Assembly: GCA_022749755.1 (NCBI GenBank) | Contig: CM040449.1 | Span: 5,723,157 to 5,787,156, forward strand | DNA: 64,000 nucleotides | Origin: Azadirachta indica | Lineage: Eukaryota > Streptophyta > Magnoliopsida > Sapindales > Meliaceae | Reading direction: 5' to 3' | Part shown: piece after piece, positions 10,679 through 27,117 of the stretch | Layout: every line of letters starts with the position of its first letter | How positions within the stretch are numbered: the stretch's first letter is position 1 | Notes under the pieces: generated by a model | Told to the model about the DNA's origin: nothing | What the model saw: only the letters and a program-made list of their open reading frames with translations | The model's database searches: none | Made by a program: the position numbers and the translations under genes

Positions 10679-11972
10679 GGCGATTTAACTCATAACTTCA
10701 CCCATATTTGAGATTTTAACACTTAATTAAAAAATTTTAAAAAAAATACACATATATTTCTTAAACTGTCGGTTAACTTTGATTGACTGTCAATTAACTG
10801 TTTATTTTATGGATATTTTAATAAAAGCAAGTGCACTTTCTTTTTTTGAGTTAAACTGATACTTAAAAACTCAAATATTTCAAATGCAATTTTATATAGA
10901 AAAAAATGGGTTTTGTGTTAAACTCATTTTGACTTTGTTTTACTTAATAATGAAAAGAGAGATGAATAGGCAATTAAGTTAAATCAAAGTGGGTTAGAAG
11001 GAATTACTACTAGAGTGAAGGAGGTGTAAGATGCAATTTTATCTTACAAGATTGGAAAAGCATGTTAATGTATAATAGAGGACTAGGGATTTGAAAAGGG
11101 GAAAAGGGAGTTTTTGGTAGCGGTAGCAGCGGCGACGGCAAAGTAAGAATTTATAGAGAAAAAGAGATGGGAGGTTGTGGTGGGGGCGACGGCATGAGAT
11201 GTAATCTTGCTTCAAGGACTGGAAAGCATGTTATTATGTAATGCCAAACTATGGATTTAAAAAGGGAAAAAAGGGAATTTGTGTGGTAGCAATGGCAGCA
11301 AAAACAAATTAGGGATTTATAGAGATTTGTAGAGAAAAAGAAATGAGAAGTTGTGGCGGTGAAGGTGGCGGTGATAGTGTAAGATTAGGGATTTGTAGAA
11401 AGGAGAGAGAGAGAGAGAAAGGCGACAGTTGATTCGAAGAAGAGATAGAGAAAACGACAAGTAATAAATAAATTTGATTTAGACACAAAAATTAGTGGTC
11501 TTTGAGTCCATGATTCCTTCATATAAAAACTGACGGAAACACTTCTCATGTTCAAGAGATTATGCTTCAAATTTTGAGTTTGTGGTGGTGGTGGTCTTGC
11601 ATAGAGTATGTAATTTCTGGTGTTAGTAAACTAGGTGTTCTTTTACCTGTGAGTTTCTAACAAATAACAATAGTAATGGAAAATTTGATTTCCCTTCTGT
11701 GTAGGCTTTCGATGTTGGTATTGGATTAAAAAGTAACAATAATTGAAATATGGAAGTACGATTTTTGTTCAATAGCAAACAACAACAAAATAATAGTTTT
11801 TTTTTTCTTATTCACAAAAATAAGTGTAATAGAGTGTTAAGGGTATTATAATAATTATTTTATTGATTAAATTAGTCACCTCACAGTTTAAGAGAGATAT
11901 GTATGCCTTTCTTCAAATTTTCTGCTAAGTGTTAAAATTTCAAATCTGATGAGAGTTATGTGTTAAATCCCC
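10679..11972. mobile_element. Non-autonomous Mutator-like element (MULE)
   Basis: A 1,294 bp segment bounded by an exact 10-bp direct duplication ATAAATCTAA (10669-10678 and 11973-11982). Its ends are imperfect inverted repeats of about 90 bp (10679-10769 and 11883-11972). Shared blocks, read inward from each end, include GG(C/G)GATTTAAC, ATTTTAACACTTA and CTTAAACTGT. Long terminal inverted repeats with a 9-11 bp target duplication are the mark of plant Mutator-like elements. There is no transposase frame, so it would need help from an autonomous relative. The interior holds a diverged tandem duplication. Confidence 0.85.
11027..11372. repeat. Diverged tandem duplication inside the MULE
   Basis: Two copies of about 170-180 bp (about 11027-11193 and 11194-11372). 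Both run from an AAGATGCAAT/GAGATGTAAT start through GGAAAGCATGTTA, GGGATTT, a GGTAGC/GGCAGC-rich block, TTTATAGAGA and a GAGAAGTTGTGG-type block. A third partial copy (AAGATTAGGGATTTGTAGA) seems to follow. The GC-rich triplet patch stands out from the A/T-rich surroundings. Confidence 0.7.
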
Positions 11973-12010
11973 ATAAATCTAACCCACACTATTATATAAA
12001 ATATATTTCA

Positions 12011-13273
12011 GGGATAATGACAAATATCTCTAATGTTTGGTCTAATAAACAAATATCTCTTTAATATTTATAAAAAATAGATACTCTTTATTTCGTTAGT
12101 TGACTAGTTAACTTATTATCATTTGTATCTCTATTCTTTTATATAATAATAATATGATATATATTTTATTTGATTATAACACTTTATTCTCTATTTTAAT
12201 ATTTTTCACAATATATTTTTTTTAATATAACAATTTAATCCTATATTTAATATTTTTTTTCAATATACTTAAAACTAAATATATTTTTAATGTGTTATTT
12301 AATAAAAAATTTAGAAAAAAAGACATTATTTAAAAAATTTAAATAATAAGATAGATTCAATCCATGTTAAAATATTTGTAATCTTTTTTTTTTACAATAA
12401 ATTTGATATTTAATTGTTAAAAAAATTTTAAAATATATTTTAACATTTTATTCTTATATTAATATTTTTATTTAAAAGATTATATTAAATTTATTATATT
12501 TTCTTAAAAATTATGAAAATATAAATAAAAAAATAAATTTAGTATCATTTGTCAATAGAATTAGTAATTAGATATGTTTTATATTCTTATTAACCAATAT
12601 AATTTAATTTTAATTAAAAAATAGAAAAAGAAGAAAATTTTTTATTATTTTTATTTGTAATATATAAAACATGTATTTATTATTTATATTTTTTATTTAT
12701 ATTTTCATATATTTTAAAAAAAAAATTAATGAATTTAACATAATTTTTTAAATAAATATATTACATGTAAAAATAAAATGTTAAAAAATATTTCAATTAA
12801 TTTTTTAATAATTAAATATCAAATTATTATTATAAAAATAAAATAAAAGATTTAAAAATATTTTATTACATGAATGTAACATAACTCATTATTTAAATTT
12901 TTTTAATAACTATTTTTTAAAATTTTTTTATTAAAATAACAAATTAAAAAATTTATTTAATTTTAAATATATTGTGAAAAAATATTATGTAGGAATTAAA
13001 TTATTATATTTAAAAAAATATATTATAAAAAATATTAAAATAAAAATTTAAGTATTATAATTAAATAAAATTTATATTATATTGTTATTATATATAAAGA
13101 TAAAAAATATAAATAATAATAAATTAATTAATCAATTAACATAAATAAAAGTTAAGAGAGTATCTTATTATTTATTCAAATGTTAAAAAATAAGGTTTTT
13201 CTCGGATATAAAAGAATGTTAAAAATTATTTACCGATTAGACTAGAGATCAAACGGGTATATGTCATTATCCC
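12011..13273. mobile_element. Long foldback inverted-repeat element, MULE-like
   Basis: A 1,263 bp extremely A/T-rich segment that is one large imperfect palindrome. The left end GGGATAATGACA is repeated as TGTCATTATCCC on the right, and the match continues inward. I could align the left arm from 12011 to about 12530 against the reverse complement of the right arm, with substitutions and small gaps; the centre lies near 12642. Flanking 9-mers TATATTTCA (12002-12010) and TATATTTTA (13274-13282) match at eight of nine positions, as expected of an aged 9-bp target duplication. No frame codes for a transposase. The best description is a TIR-MULE or foldback element. Its transcript would form a hairpin of up to about 600 bp. 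Confidence 0.8.
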
Positions 13274-13350
13274 TATATTTTATTTATTCAAATAAAAAGA
13301 AAGAACTAATAGTTAGTAGTTGGGACTGTTATACTAAATTGGGTTCTCTG

Positions 13351-13357
13351 TATAAAC
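13351..13357 (+). promoter_or_regulatory. TATA box of the small zinc-finger gene
   Basis: TATAAAC at 13351-13357, 133 bp before the start codon at 13484, in the expected position for transcription from about 13380. The foldback element ends only 78 bp upstream. Confidence 0.5.
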
Positions 13358-13483
13358 TTTGTTGCCTTGTCCGAAGCCTCTGGCGACCAAAATCCCCGTT
13401 TTCTATTATTCATTCTGGTACTTCTCTCGTGATTTCAGGTTATCAGCTTCTGTTCTCTGTTGTTGCCGGAGATCAACAGCAAA

Positions 13484-14676
13484 ATGGGAGGAGGCAACGG
13501 TCAGAAGTCGAAGATGGCTCGTGAGAGGAACTTGGAGAAGCAGAAGGCTACTAAGGGTAAACTTCCCTGTTTTCTTCCTTTCTCTCATTGTTTGCTTCCC
13601 TGGAAAATAAGGAAACGTAAATTATGATTCTTGTTCTCTCTGTAATTTACTTCCTGATAAATAACATCTATGGATTCCTGTTTATTTCGACTCAATGATT
13701 GTTGATCCGATCTTTGAACAGGGAGTCAGCTCGAGTCAAACAAGAAAGCTATGACCATCCAGGTACTGTTTTTAGCTTTGCTTTTGTTATCATCAATTTC
13801 GCATAACCTACCTGATTTTTTAGCTTTACTGACTGTTTATGGGAACTAGAGGATTATTTCTGATGTTCATGTTTCAGTGCTTATCTACCATTTCGTGATT
13901 GTCCTGTGAAAATTGAAGCTGAAATTCTGATTTAGCATGCTTCAAAGTTGGGAATCATATTTTTACCAAAATCAAAATTGAACTGATACATGGGTAATTT
14001 GTTATTGGCCGCTTAAAATGGTTGCCTTTATCTACTTGTAACTCCATAATTCAAAGGAATAAAACTGCAAACTAAGTATTTATTTTGTTAAGCGGGTATG
14101 TGCATCTTTGGGTGTAAAAAATTTTGGGGTTTCAAAGTTCTGCATTGATCTGTAAAATACTCAACTTGTGAAGGCCAGCAGTGCTGGAGTGTTTGTTTAA
14201 TGCTAATCAATCGAGGCAACTTTAAAAGTGAAATAGGAAATTGCTTTCAATTTATTGCTCCAAGATAATGGATGAGAAGACTGGTTGTGATTATTGGTTG
14301 TAGTTACTCCTTTGTTAACGACCAAACATAATATTGTTCATTTTTTCTGATCTGAAAGACTCACAGACCACATTCTTGCTTGGTAAAATATTTCTTACTG
14401 TTATCTTCTTGATGTCATGATGTTTGTTTTGTTATTCCAAATGTTTAGAGCTACGATTATCATAATGGTAATTGATTATGCATTCAGAGAGAATTCCTTG
14501 GCTGAGAATTTATCAGTTTTTGGTTTTGTCTCTGATGCACACAATGTTGATTGTAGTGCAAGGTATGCATGCAGACATTCATTTGCACCACGTCTGAGGT
14601 GAAGTGCAGGGAGCATGCAGAAGCCAAACACCCCAAATATGATGTATTTACGTGTTTCCCCCATCTCAAGAAATGA
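13484..14676 (+). CDS. Small C2H2 zinc-finger protein, At2g23090 type
   Basis: Three exons (13484-13556, 13722-13762, 14557-14676) with GT-AG introns give 77 residues. The N-terminal half is very basic (MGGGNGQKSKMARERN) and resembles the 4F5/SERF-type segment. The C-terminal half carries one zinc finger, Cys39-x2-Cys42-x15-His58-x4-His63, and ends FPHLKK. This closely matches the conserved plant family of Arabidopsis At2g23090, related to animal ZNF706. The molecular function in plants is not established; the basic segment suggests RNA or protein contacts. Intron 2 is about 800 bp. The next gene, CK2 alpha, is convergent. Confidence 0.93.
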
Positions 14677-15638
14677 ACAAGTGGAGGAAAAATAAAAATC
14701 TGGAGATGGGTTTGAAGGCCCATCACTACTCGCTAGTATGTTATTGTGATTAAATCTGAAAGCTTTTAGGAGAAATCCTTCCTGTCTCGTGGATACTAAT
14801 AATTAACTGTTTGTGGCTTCCAATTATATATAATAGATATTAAATCGTGGTTTTGGTCTGGGTCTGTTAATTTAATTTGTGATTTTTGAAAAGCATGTTT
14901 TCGAGCAGTTTCCCTTTCATTTTTGAGGCAAACTGGTTTAAGCATGCATGCTTTGAATGGAATTAGATGGGTACTGGTTTAGTTTGGCTCCCCGATAATC
15001 CTCGACCAAAATCTGCCTTAAAAAAGGCTGCTTAATATAACGCTCGCGAAATATTGATTTCAAAGCCTCAATTAGGGATGAAACAAGATATAAAAGGGTG
15101 ACCAACAATGCACAATGGATTTCTCTCTGACAGCGTAACCCAGCCCGGCATGTGGATTTATTTGATCACGAGAGATCAGATTGCCCATAATCTGAGCGCT
15201 GGATTTCGCTGGCCTTCAAAGGATCAGATTGCCCATAATCAAAGCTCTGCTAGTACATACATATACTAAAGAGAAATTGCACGACCTTGGTCAGTCTATT
15301 ATGGTATTAGCAGTGTGGACCAAGACATCTAAATGACCGCATCAGAAGAGGAGTTACTAGCTGCATTTTTGAATTAATCAAAAAAAAGGGGTACAAGTCA
15401 ATAAGTAAGAGCAGTGGTGGGACAGCAACATAATACAAGCCGAAAAAAAGAATACGGTTTGAAAATTAATAGCTGAGAAGTACAATGTACCCTGAGGTGA
15501 AGGAGGAGATTTTTGGAGCTACCAGCTTACTAACTATGTGGACTTGAGCTACAAGCTATAACTAACACTTGTCAACAGACCAGAAATATTCTACATCCAA
15601 ATGAATGAAGTACAAGTATACTTAAGAATGGTCTGGAG
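14677..15638. other. Convergent intergenic region
   Basis: About 960 bp between the stop codon of the small zinc-finger gene and the stop codon of the CK2 gene; it should hold both 3' untranslated regions. A 19-base sequence GATCAGATTGCCCATAATC occurs twice, at 15174-15192 and 15222-15240. No other gene is seen. Confidence 0.6.
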
Positions 15639-19894
<4,256 letters not shown>

Positions 19895-21012
19895 GGTTAA
19901 GCTAGCTACGAGTTTTAATGATATTATGAAGGAGAGCTTCACGAATTTGATCTTGCTTGTTGCTTTCGTTGTCGATGGTGTTCTACTACATGGAAGCTGA
20001 ATCAGTGTCTGTTTTGTTCCTCTCAAACTCAAGTAACTCATAACACTCCCCTCATTTCTGATCTGATCAATTTCAATTTTTTTATTCGATTTATAGATGA
20101 TTATGAGATATGCATGCGTACTGGCTATTTGTTTCTCAATTTCAGCACGCAAAGAAAAAAGGCGTGGGAAATTATGATTAAATTACATATTAAATACAAA
20201 TATCTTACCTTAAATATTCATTTATTATTCAATTGTAACTAAAATTCTTCTATAAAGTTTGTGTAAAGGTCGTATCTTGAAGAGAATCAAGACTATTTAT
20301 GGAACAGAATATAATGTCCTATAAACATGACAAGATCAACACGTCTTAATGGGCCATCAACGTCTTTTTCCACATGGAGTCCTCCAAGACACATGCATAA
20401 TTCAATTTACACGTTTAATAGAATAAAAATTTGAAATTATGCAACATTATTATAAGATATCTAAAAGATTGATTGTACGCATTAATAAAATATACGAATG
20501 AGACATAGATACTCTAATCTAAAATAATTTGTCACAGTAGACTTTGATCCGATCAAAGTATTAGTATTTATGAATAATATGAAAAGCTGTTAAGAAAATA
20601 AGAGACCATAAATTAGAAGAAAACTCGATACAACGCTTCATATATTAACTACATTCTGTTACTTGATAAAATCTAATACATTAGCTCTAGGATATTGAGT
20701 TTGAGATCCATCCACTGCACTTCTTAGGCATGAAATTTACTTTGCCTACAATTCACATTTAACTGTACATTATAAGATTAATTTTGTTAGGAAAAACCGA
20801 TCAAGGAGAAAATCCAGATCCAGTGTATCTTTTGGTCCAGTCAGTTGGTTCCAAGCCTGCACGTACTGACATTCAATTCGTGCTGTACCCCAGCCGTAAA
20901 ATGCAGTAGCTATAGCGTCAGCTGTAGTTCTCCACTACCACAGACCCTAGATTGCAAACAAATCCTTAAATATTAGGGCTATTGAGCCACCGCATTTAAC
21001 ACAGAATGTATG
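19895..21012. promoter_or_regulatory. CK2 upstream region and TAF4 3' flank
   Basis: About 1.1 kb between two minus-strand genes. The left part (to about 20152) is an open in-frame leader of CK2, either 5' untranslated region or an N-terminal extension. The right part, from about 20780, should be the TAF4 3' untranslated region. No separate gene is visible. Confidence 0.5.
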
Positions 21013-24000
21013 TTACTCAGCCACTGCATCCGAACGGACTTTCTCATATAAAAGATAAACCAAAGTTGACTTTGACATCTGGGGTTCCCTTTCCAGGACT
21101 GCAATCACGTCCTTAACAGAAATGGCACGAGCCACCTTGGTTTGAGGCACCATAACTTGGTTCCTTCCAAATTTTCTAGCAGTGCCTGTAGGTAAAAAGG
21201 GTGATACAAGTACCATAAAACAAGACATTACAGAGTAGGATAAAAATATTCAAAAATTTCCTTCGAAGATGCCCTGTCACCCAGTAAAATATAATAAATT
21301 AAGAACAATTCATATGTCACAATGAGTTGAGGCTTGAATTTGAAGCAACATCACCAAGCATTGGAAACAATCTTATATGTGCACCTCATTTCAGCTTGGA
21401 CTGATGTGATGTTAATAATAGACTGGTCAATTACCAGATAAAGACTTATGGAAAGACTTGAGAAAAATTTGTATAACACTTACCAGAGGCAGTAGAAGGT
21501 GCTTGGTTTCGTTTCTCTGCTTCTTGACTATCCCTCATATTCCTTCCAGTTGTTGATTGAGGTTTGCGGTTGACATCTTTTCCTGCCCGAGTACCAGATG
21601 CTGCATCCATCCCTCCCTCGCGTTTCTGCCGGGCTTGCTCAGCCATAAGTTGCCATTTTGACAACATGTCATCTCCCCCCACAGCAGCACGAGCAGCAAC
21701 ATTTGCAGCTGTGGTCCTCATTTTGTCATCCTCCTCCTTGTTTGCCTGCAAGCATAGCAGAAAGTTATAGAAGACAATACTTCATTTGCACGGCAGTAGA
21801 TGCAATGCTCAGCAGAATGATAATTGTTGATACCTTCACTGGCTTTGCACGACCATCGTCTTTATCCTTATCACCATCAACTCCACTATCACCCTCGGGC
21901 TGCATGTAAGAGATATTATATACATACAACTTCAACAAAATGATAATAATATGGCACATCTTTGCATGTGAAATCATTAGCTTAACTTCTGCATGCATAA
22001 TACATGAAATCCACAAAGGGCACTAACTTCATTAAGTTTTCGGAGCTTTTCTGCCTCAGCCTGCTTCTTCTCCCATTCTTCCCTAGCTTTCCGGTTCATA
22101 AGCATAATTTGTTGCCGGATATCTGAGGTAATAATAGTCTGATGTCCAGTTTTCTCTGCATCAGCCCGCTATAGAAATGCATTTAAATCAGAAAAACATA
22201 ATGGGGTTGACAGATGCTGCAAAAGTAGAAATAAAAGGCTGACCTGCTTCGACAATCTGATTAGGTTACACAATAGTGTGCGCATCCTCTCCTCAACACA
22301 CTAAAGATACAGCTACATGAGTATACATGTGAAAATATATATTTCAAGGAATTGTCCCAAGTAGCTTGCATCTTACCAAGGACAGGCAGCGCTCCACATC
22401 ATTGCTCATATTCTTCAAACCACATTTGGCCACTGCAACAAAGACAAATTAGTTTCAAGCTGTGAGACATATTGGCTTACGTGAGGAAAAGTCCATGCAT
22501 ATATTGCAATTACAGAACATCTACTTGACATAGGAGTATGCAGAACACTTACTGATCTCAGCCAACTTTTTCTGCAAGGGAGTTTTCTGCAAAATCAGTC
22601 TTTCTTCTTCTTCTTGCACAACCCTTCGAGATGCTTCTGAAACTCGACTGTCCTCCTTGGGCCCAGAGAATAATTGTTCTTCTTCCTCCTATTTAAGAGC
22701 AGGATGTCAAATGGATTAAGAACTTCTCCATTTCAATTTATGGAGTTTGCAACTCACTATTTAATTATCTAAAAATTTTAGTTCATAAGCTAAACGATGA
22801 TCACAAAAAACCATACCCTCAGGTTAACTCCACTGACAGCAGTAACATCATTCAGTTGTTCAATGCTTTGATCTGAAAAGGCCCCAGATACTTTTTGCTT
22901 CTTACTGCATGAATATCCGTAAGCCAGGTGGAATATGTTATACTGAGGTGAATAAAATAATTTTTAACCAAACAATCAAATCATTCACATTGTGTCATGT
23001 AGCAGAAAGATTTATTTTACCTTGGCAGAGGTGGTGAGGAGCCAGGTGGTTCAAGTGGCTTCTTCTGGCCAGCTGAAGGCTTTTTTGGAGGTGTCCTTGC
23101 ACTAACTACAGCTGGAGCAGTCACAGAAGGCATGCGGGAACTTAACTGATAATACAACAGCAACAAGCAGAAAACATATCACACATCACTTCAACTGCAA
23201 TACTTAAGCCATTATGCTTGAAATGCTGGTATCAAAATCAATCAACACAATTTGCGAAGTTCCAAGCATGTCATATCACATCACATCACAAGCATCGTCA
23301 GTTGCTGAGTTATCATAAACCTTGAAATAACTAGCTTTATGCCACTTGTAAATATCCTCATTTAACTAGATACCAAATGCAAATGACCCAATTTTTTAAT
23401 GTTATCACTTGAACACAAATGAATTGCTCAACATAATGAACAAAAGCAATCCCCAGAGGTAGTAAAAATTTGTTATGTAAAACTTTATGATTACCTTATT
23501 AAATTAAGAAATGCTTCTTGGAGGTTTAAACACAATCGTAAGAAGATGGGGAGAATTGTACCGACAAAATCAAATACAATATTAAAACATAATCATTGAG
23601 AGAATGTTACCGGGACATTAGGATCCAGCTGTGTTGTTGTGGAAGGAGACACTGAATTTGAGGGCACAATACTAGTCGATGCAGAAAAACCCATTCTGGG
23701 GGACTGCTTCTCAACGGCGTCATCCTTTAAAGTTCCTGGGATTTTATTTCCCTGTTCAACCTGTGCAGCAGACAATCCCTGTGGGGTAGATGAAAGCAAT
23801 TTGTGCTGCTGGTCAGTACCCTGATCAACTGGTTCTGGCTTTACATATGTCATTGATGGCAAAGGTCCAGAACTCTGCTCTTTATTTGCTGATGCTTGCC
23901 ATGGAACTGAATTCTGTTGCAATGTTGAATTGTTTGTAAAGTGAGAAACTGAACCACCCTGCACTTTACCTGGATCATTACTAGAATTTTGCCTGTCAAA

Positions 24001-26448
24001 CTTAGGCACACTCATCATGTTCATGGGTTGGCTTGCCCCTCCTGACTGAGTTGATCCCATGCTTGGATGATGCGTAATTTGCCTCATTTGCGAATCATGA
24101 GGATGTGATTTTAGAGATGATCCTGGAGGAGTGACATTCGCCCCAGTGTACGGGTGATAATTACCACTGTTGCTTCCATACATGGAAAAGGATGTTTGTG
24201 GAAAGTGCAAATGTTGTTGCTGCTGTTTGTTAAGTCCTTGTACAGAAACAGAAGAGCGCTCTTGATTGACAGTGCTCGGAGTCGAGGAAGGTATTTGGCT
24301 AGCATGTATTCCATGAGAACCTGACTGATGTTCTAGTTCTCGAGATTTTTGAGCACTATTTTCCTTAATTGGATGGCTTGAACCAACTTGCGCTTGGAGT
24401 GATGAAGCTGGGACATGAGCTGGATCAGCAGAAGAAGTGGAGCCCTTCTGATTAAGCTGCGCAAATGAGCGAGTGTCACTAAACTGTGTGGCACCAGCAA
24501 TAACTGATGGCACTCTTGACTGTTGCTGTCGTCCTGAAGCTTGGGATTGTAACTGGAACTGGTTAGCACCCATCTGTAAATTCAGGACACACTAGTTTTA
24601 CTTGATCCTGACATATAATCTACCAAGACACTACAAAGTTCATTATGATTAAATTAAACTCATTCTGCAGTTACCTGTGATTGCATTTTATTTACTGCCA
24701 ATCTGAGCATCTGGTCACCTACAATATCCCTCATGTGTCTGACAAACACATCTTTAACAATTTCATTTTTCTAAAAGCATCAGAGAAATCAGAACAACAC
24801 ATGAGACTACCAGCGCATTGCCTATGAAAAGAAAAAGAATGGTCAATAAATAAATTTGTGTCAGAGACCAACCTTCAGTTTACCATATAGGGTATGAAGC
24901 TGCATGGCTCTATCTTTATCAAGATGTGGTACTAAGGCAGGAAGCAACAAGGCAAATGGTACTTGTTTACCACGATTCATTTGGTTACTGGCCTGCTCTG
25001 TACCTATTGTCTGCTGATTACTGATCTTTTGTATTTTTGAATATTGACACTCACCGACTTGATTTTGCATTCTCTCTGGCTCATGTGCGGGGACGGGATT
25101 TTTTTCAGAAACCTGAATCCCAGTTGTCTGAGGAATCTGGGTAGGAGTTTGATCATGTGTCTGCCCTTGTTGACGATTATCTTGGGATTGTTTCTGTTGG
25201 AAAGTATGATGATTGAGTTCCTCTGAGGCTGAGCTTTCATTCTGTTGCGGCTGATTCTCGGCAATAGGTCCATGTTGCTTTAGCTCCATCTGCTGTGAAT
25301 GCTGCTCTTGCAGTTGTGCACTTTCTAGACCTTGTCGACTTTGAAAGTTTGTATTTTCATCTAGGCTAGCATTTTGCCACTGAGCCATTGGATGACTGGA
25401 GATATTATTGCTGTCTTTTCCTTGAACCAAAGCTGCCATAATTTTTCAAGAGGTGAAATAGAGAAGCAAATGGAATGAGCATTAAAAAAAAAAAAAAAAG
25501 CGAACATCTGGACTGTATATTAAATAATTTTTCTTTTTAGAAGAAAAGAACTTAAAAGTTACAATCACAACAAAGTAAAGAATTTCCGGACACAGCAAAA
25601 TTACATTTCATGAGAATGACAAGTTCAATTGAAGATCTATGCATGCAGAACTATTGACTAGGCTTCAGAGGACAAACTCGGCCAAAAGTAATCTAGCTAG
25701 AGGAGAGACAGAAAGACAGAAGAGTACATACTCAGCAATCACGCTTCATCTTAAAAGAGTTTCTTTTAAAACTTAAAAAAAAAAATGCTTTCATAATCTT
25801 GCTGTAATAATGATAACCTAACTCCACCTGAGCCATCCTTTACAAAATCTCTAGAAATAATGACAAGCAAAAGCAATAATCCAGCATATTATTGAAGAAT
25901 CCAGTTCCTGCCATAAAAATCAGCAGCTGACCAAATAACCCAAGTATCCCGCGACGTTGCAGGCTCAAAATATCCAATTTCACTCACGGTTTAAAATTTT
26001 ATTGAAAATTTAGTTTCTTGCTACTCATAAGCGTACAAGAAGTTCAAAATTTGTAATGGCTAATAGCTGCAGAAATCCAGAAAACCAAGCATAATACAAG
26101 TAAACCTTGAGCATTGGATCTTAACCCTAGCATCAACAACGCGTAAAATTGCATAGTTACAAAATATAAATAATCAAATAAATTAAACAATAAGGTAAAT
26201 CAGTTACCGGAATCTGAATCAGTCGGCTGAGAAGTGGACGCATCCCCTCCTATATCCCGATTTAGGGCAGCCTGGAATGCCTCCACGTCCGCCCCCGAAT
26301 GCATAGACTCGTCCTGTGTCGATTTTAAGAACAGAAAGATATAAATAAATTTTGAAAATCAAAATTTATAATCCGAGATAATTCATGAGAAGATGAAAAT
26401 AGAGGCAACCTCGTCTTCTTCGAGGAGCTTCATTATGGAGGGGTCCAT
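21013..26448 (-). CDS. TAF4B: TFIID subunit TAF4
   Basis: Fourteen exons on the minus strand (26448-26410, 26313-26208, 25432-24873, 24770-24675, 24573-23611, 23145-23021, 22904-22817, 22688-22553, 22432-22377, 22300-22244, 22168-22028, 21899-21834, 21745-21484, 21185-21013) give 955 residues. Residues 1-13 are [14 protein letters not shown] Gln/Ser-rich region leads into an RST domain at about 200-267 ([19 protein letters not shown] ... [12 protein letters not shown]). A second Gln/Ser/Pro-rich activator-like region fills exon 5. The TAF4 C-terminal domain starts at about 695 ([14 protein letters not shown]), includes a long charged helix ([20 protein letters not shown]) and ends with [23 protein letters not shown]4 pairs with TAF12 by a histone fold in TFIID; in plants the RST domain also binds transcription factors. 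Apparent ATGs at 25439 and 24573 lie at splice acceptors and are not starts. Confidence 0.95.
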
Positions 26449-27117
26449 GATAAGCTTTTCTGCGCCTCCGACTGTGGTTGCGCTGCCTCACCAACGGGTG
26501 ACTGGAGAATTTTCTCTGGAACCAGGTGGCAGATATCTTTCGCTTACATCTAGAATCTGGGAACTCCAGTCAAAATTAAAAACTATTTCCAAAATGGAGC
26601 AAAAGCAATAGACATATATACTACTGAAAAATAATAATTATTGACAGATCAGAATGATTGCGAATGAGAAGACAAGTTCCTAGTAGTGTTGAGAAGAACA
26701 AAACGGGAACTTTTTATTCAGTGGCTTTGGCTTTTATACGAAATAACCTAATTGCCTGATTTTTTGTTTTTTATTTATCTTTTTAATTTTCCTTTACGGC
26801 TTAATAGGCAATGGGTCACATGGGTCACCCGGCTTCCTCAAAGGCCCATTAGCATTCTATTACGATCAACGAGAGTACATATTCTCTCTTTTATAATGAT
26901 TTTTTTAAAAAACGTATTAATGATAATTAAATTAAAATAAAATACTACATTGGAAAAGGATTAGCGGCCAAACTTTCCCGCAAAATTCGTGTCTCGACAA
27001 AAGCAGCAGATGACAAACCCCAGTATCTATACGGCGCCGTCTGCTGCATATCCCTGTATGCCACAAAACGCAGTTCACTGCTAACAGTCAATACCACGAG
27101 AGGGATATGGGCAGCAA
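26449..27117. promoter_or_regulatory. Divergent promoter region, TAF4 / Mpv17
   Basis: A 669 bp spacer between the divergent TAF4 and Mpv17-type starts. It contains GGCCCA at 26843-26848, a site II (TGGGCC) element on the minus strand, as is common for housekeeping genes. The left end holds the TAF4 5' untranslated region. No other gene is seen. Confidence 0.5.

Noticed and set aside
24573..25439. ATGs at 25439 and 24573 as starts of separate Gln-rich genes.
   Set aside because: Both lie at splice acceptors and the frames join with neighbouring exons into one TAF4 reading frame.
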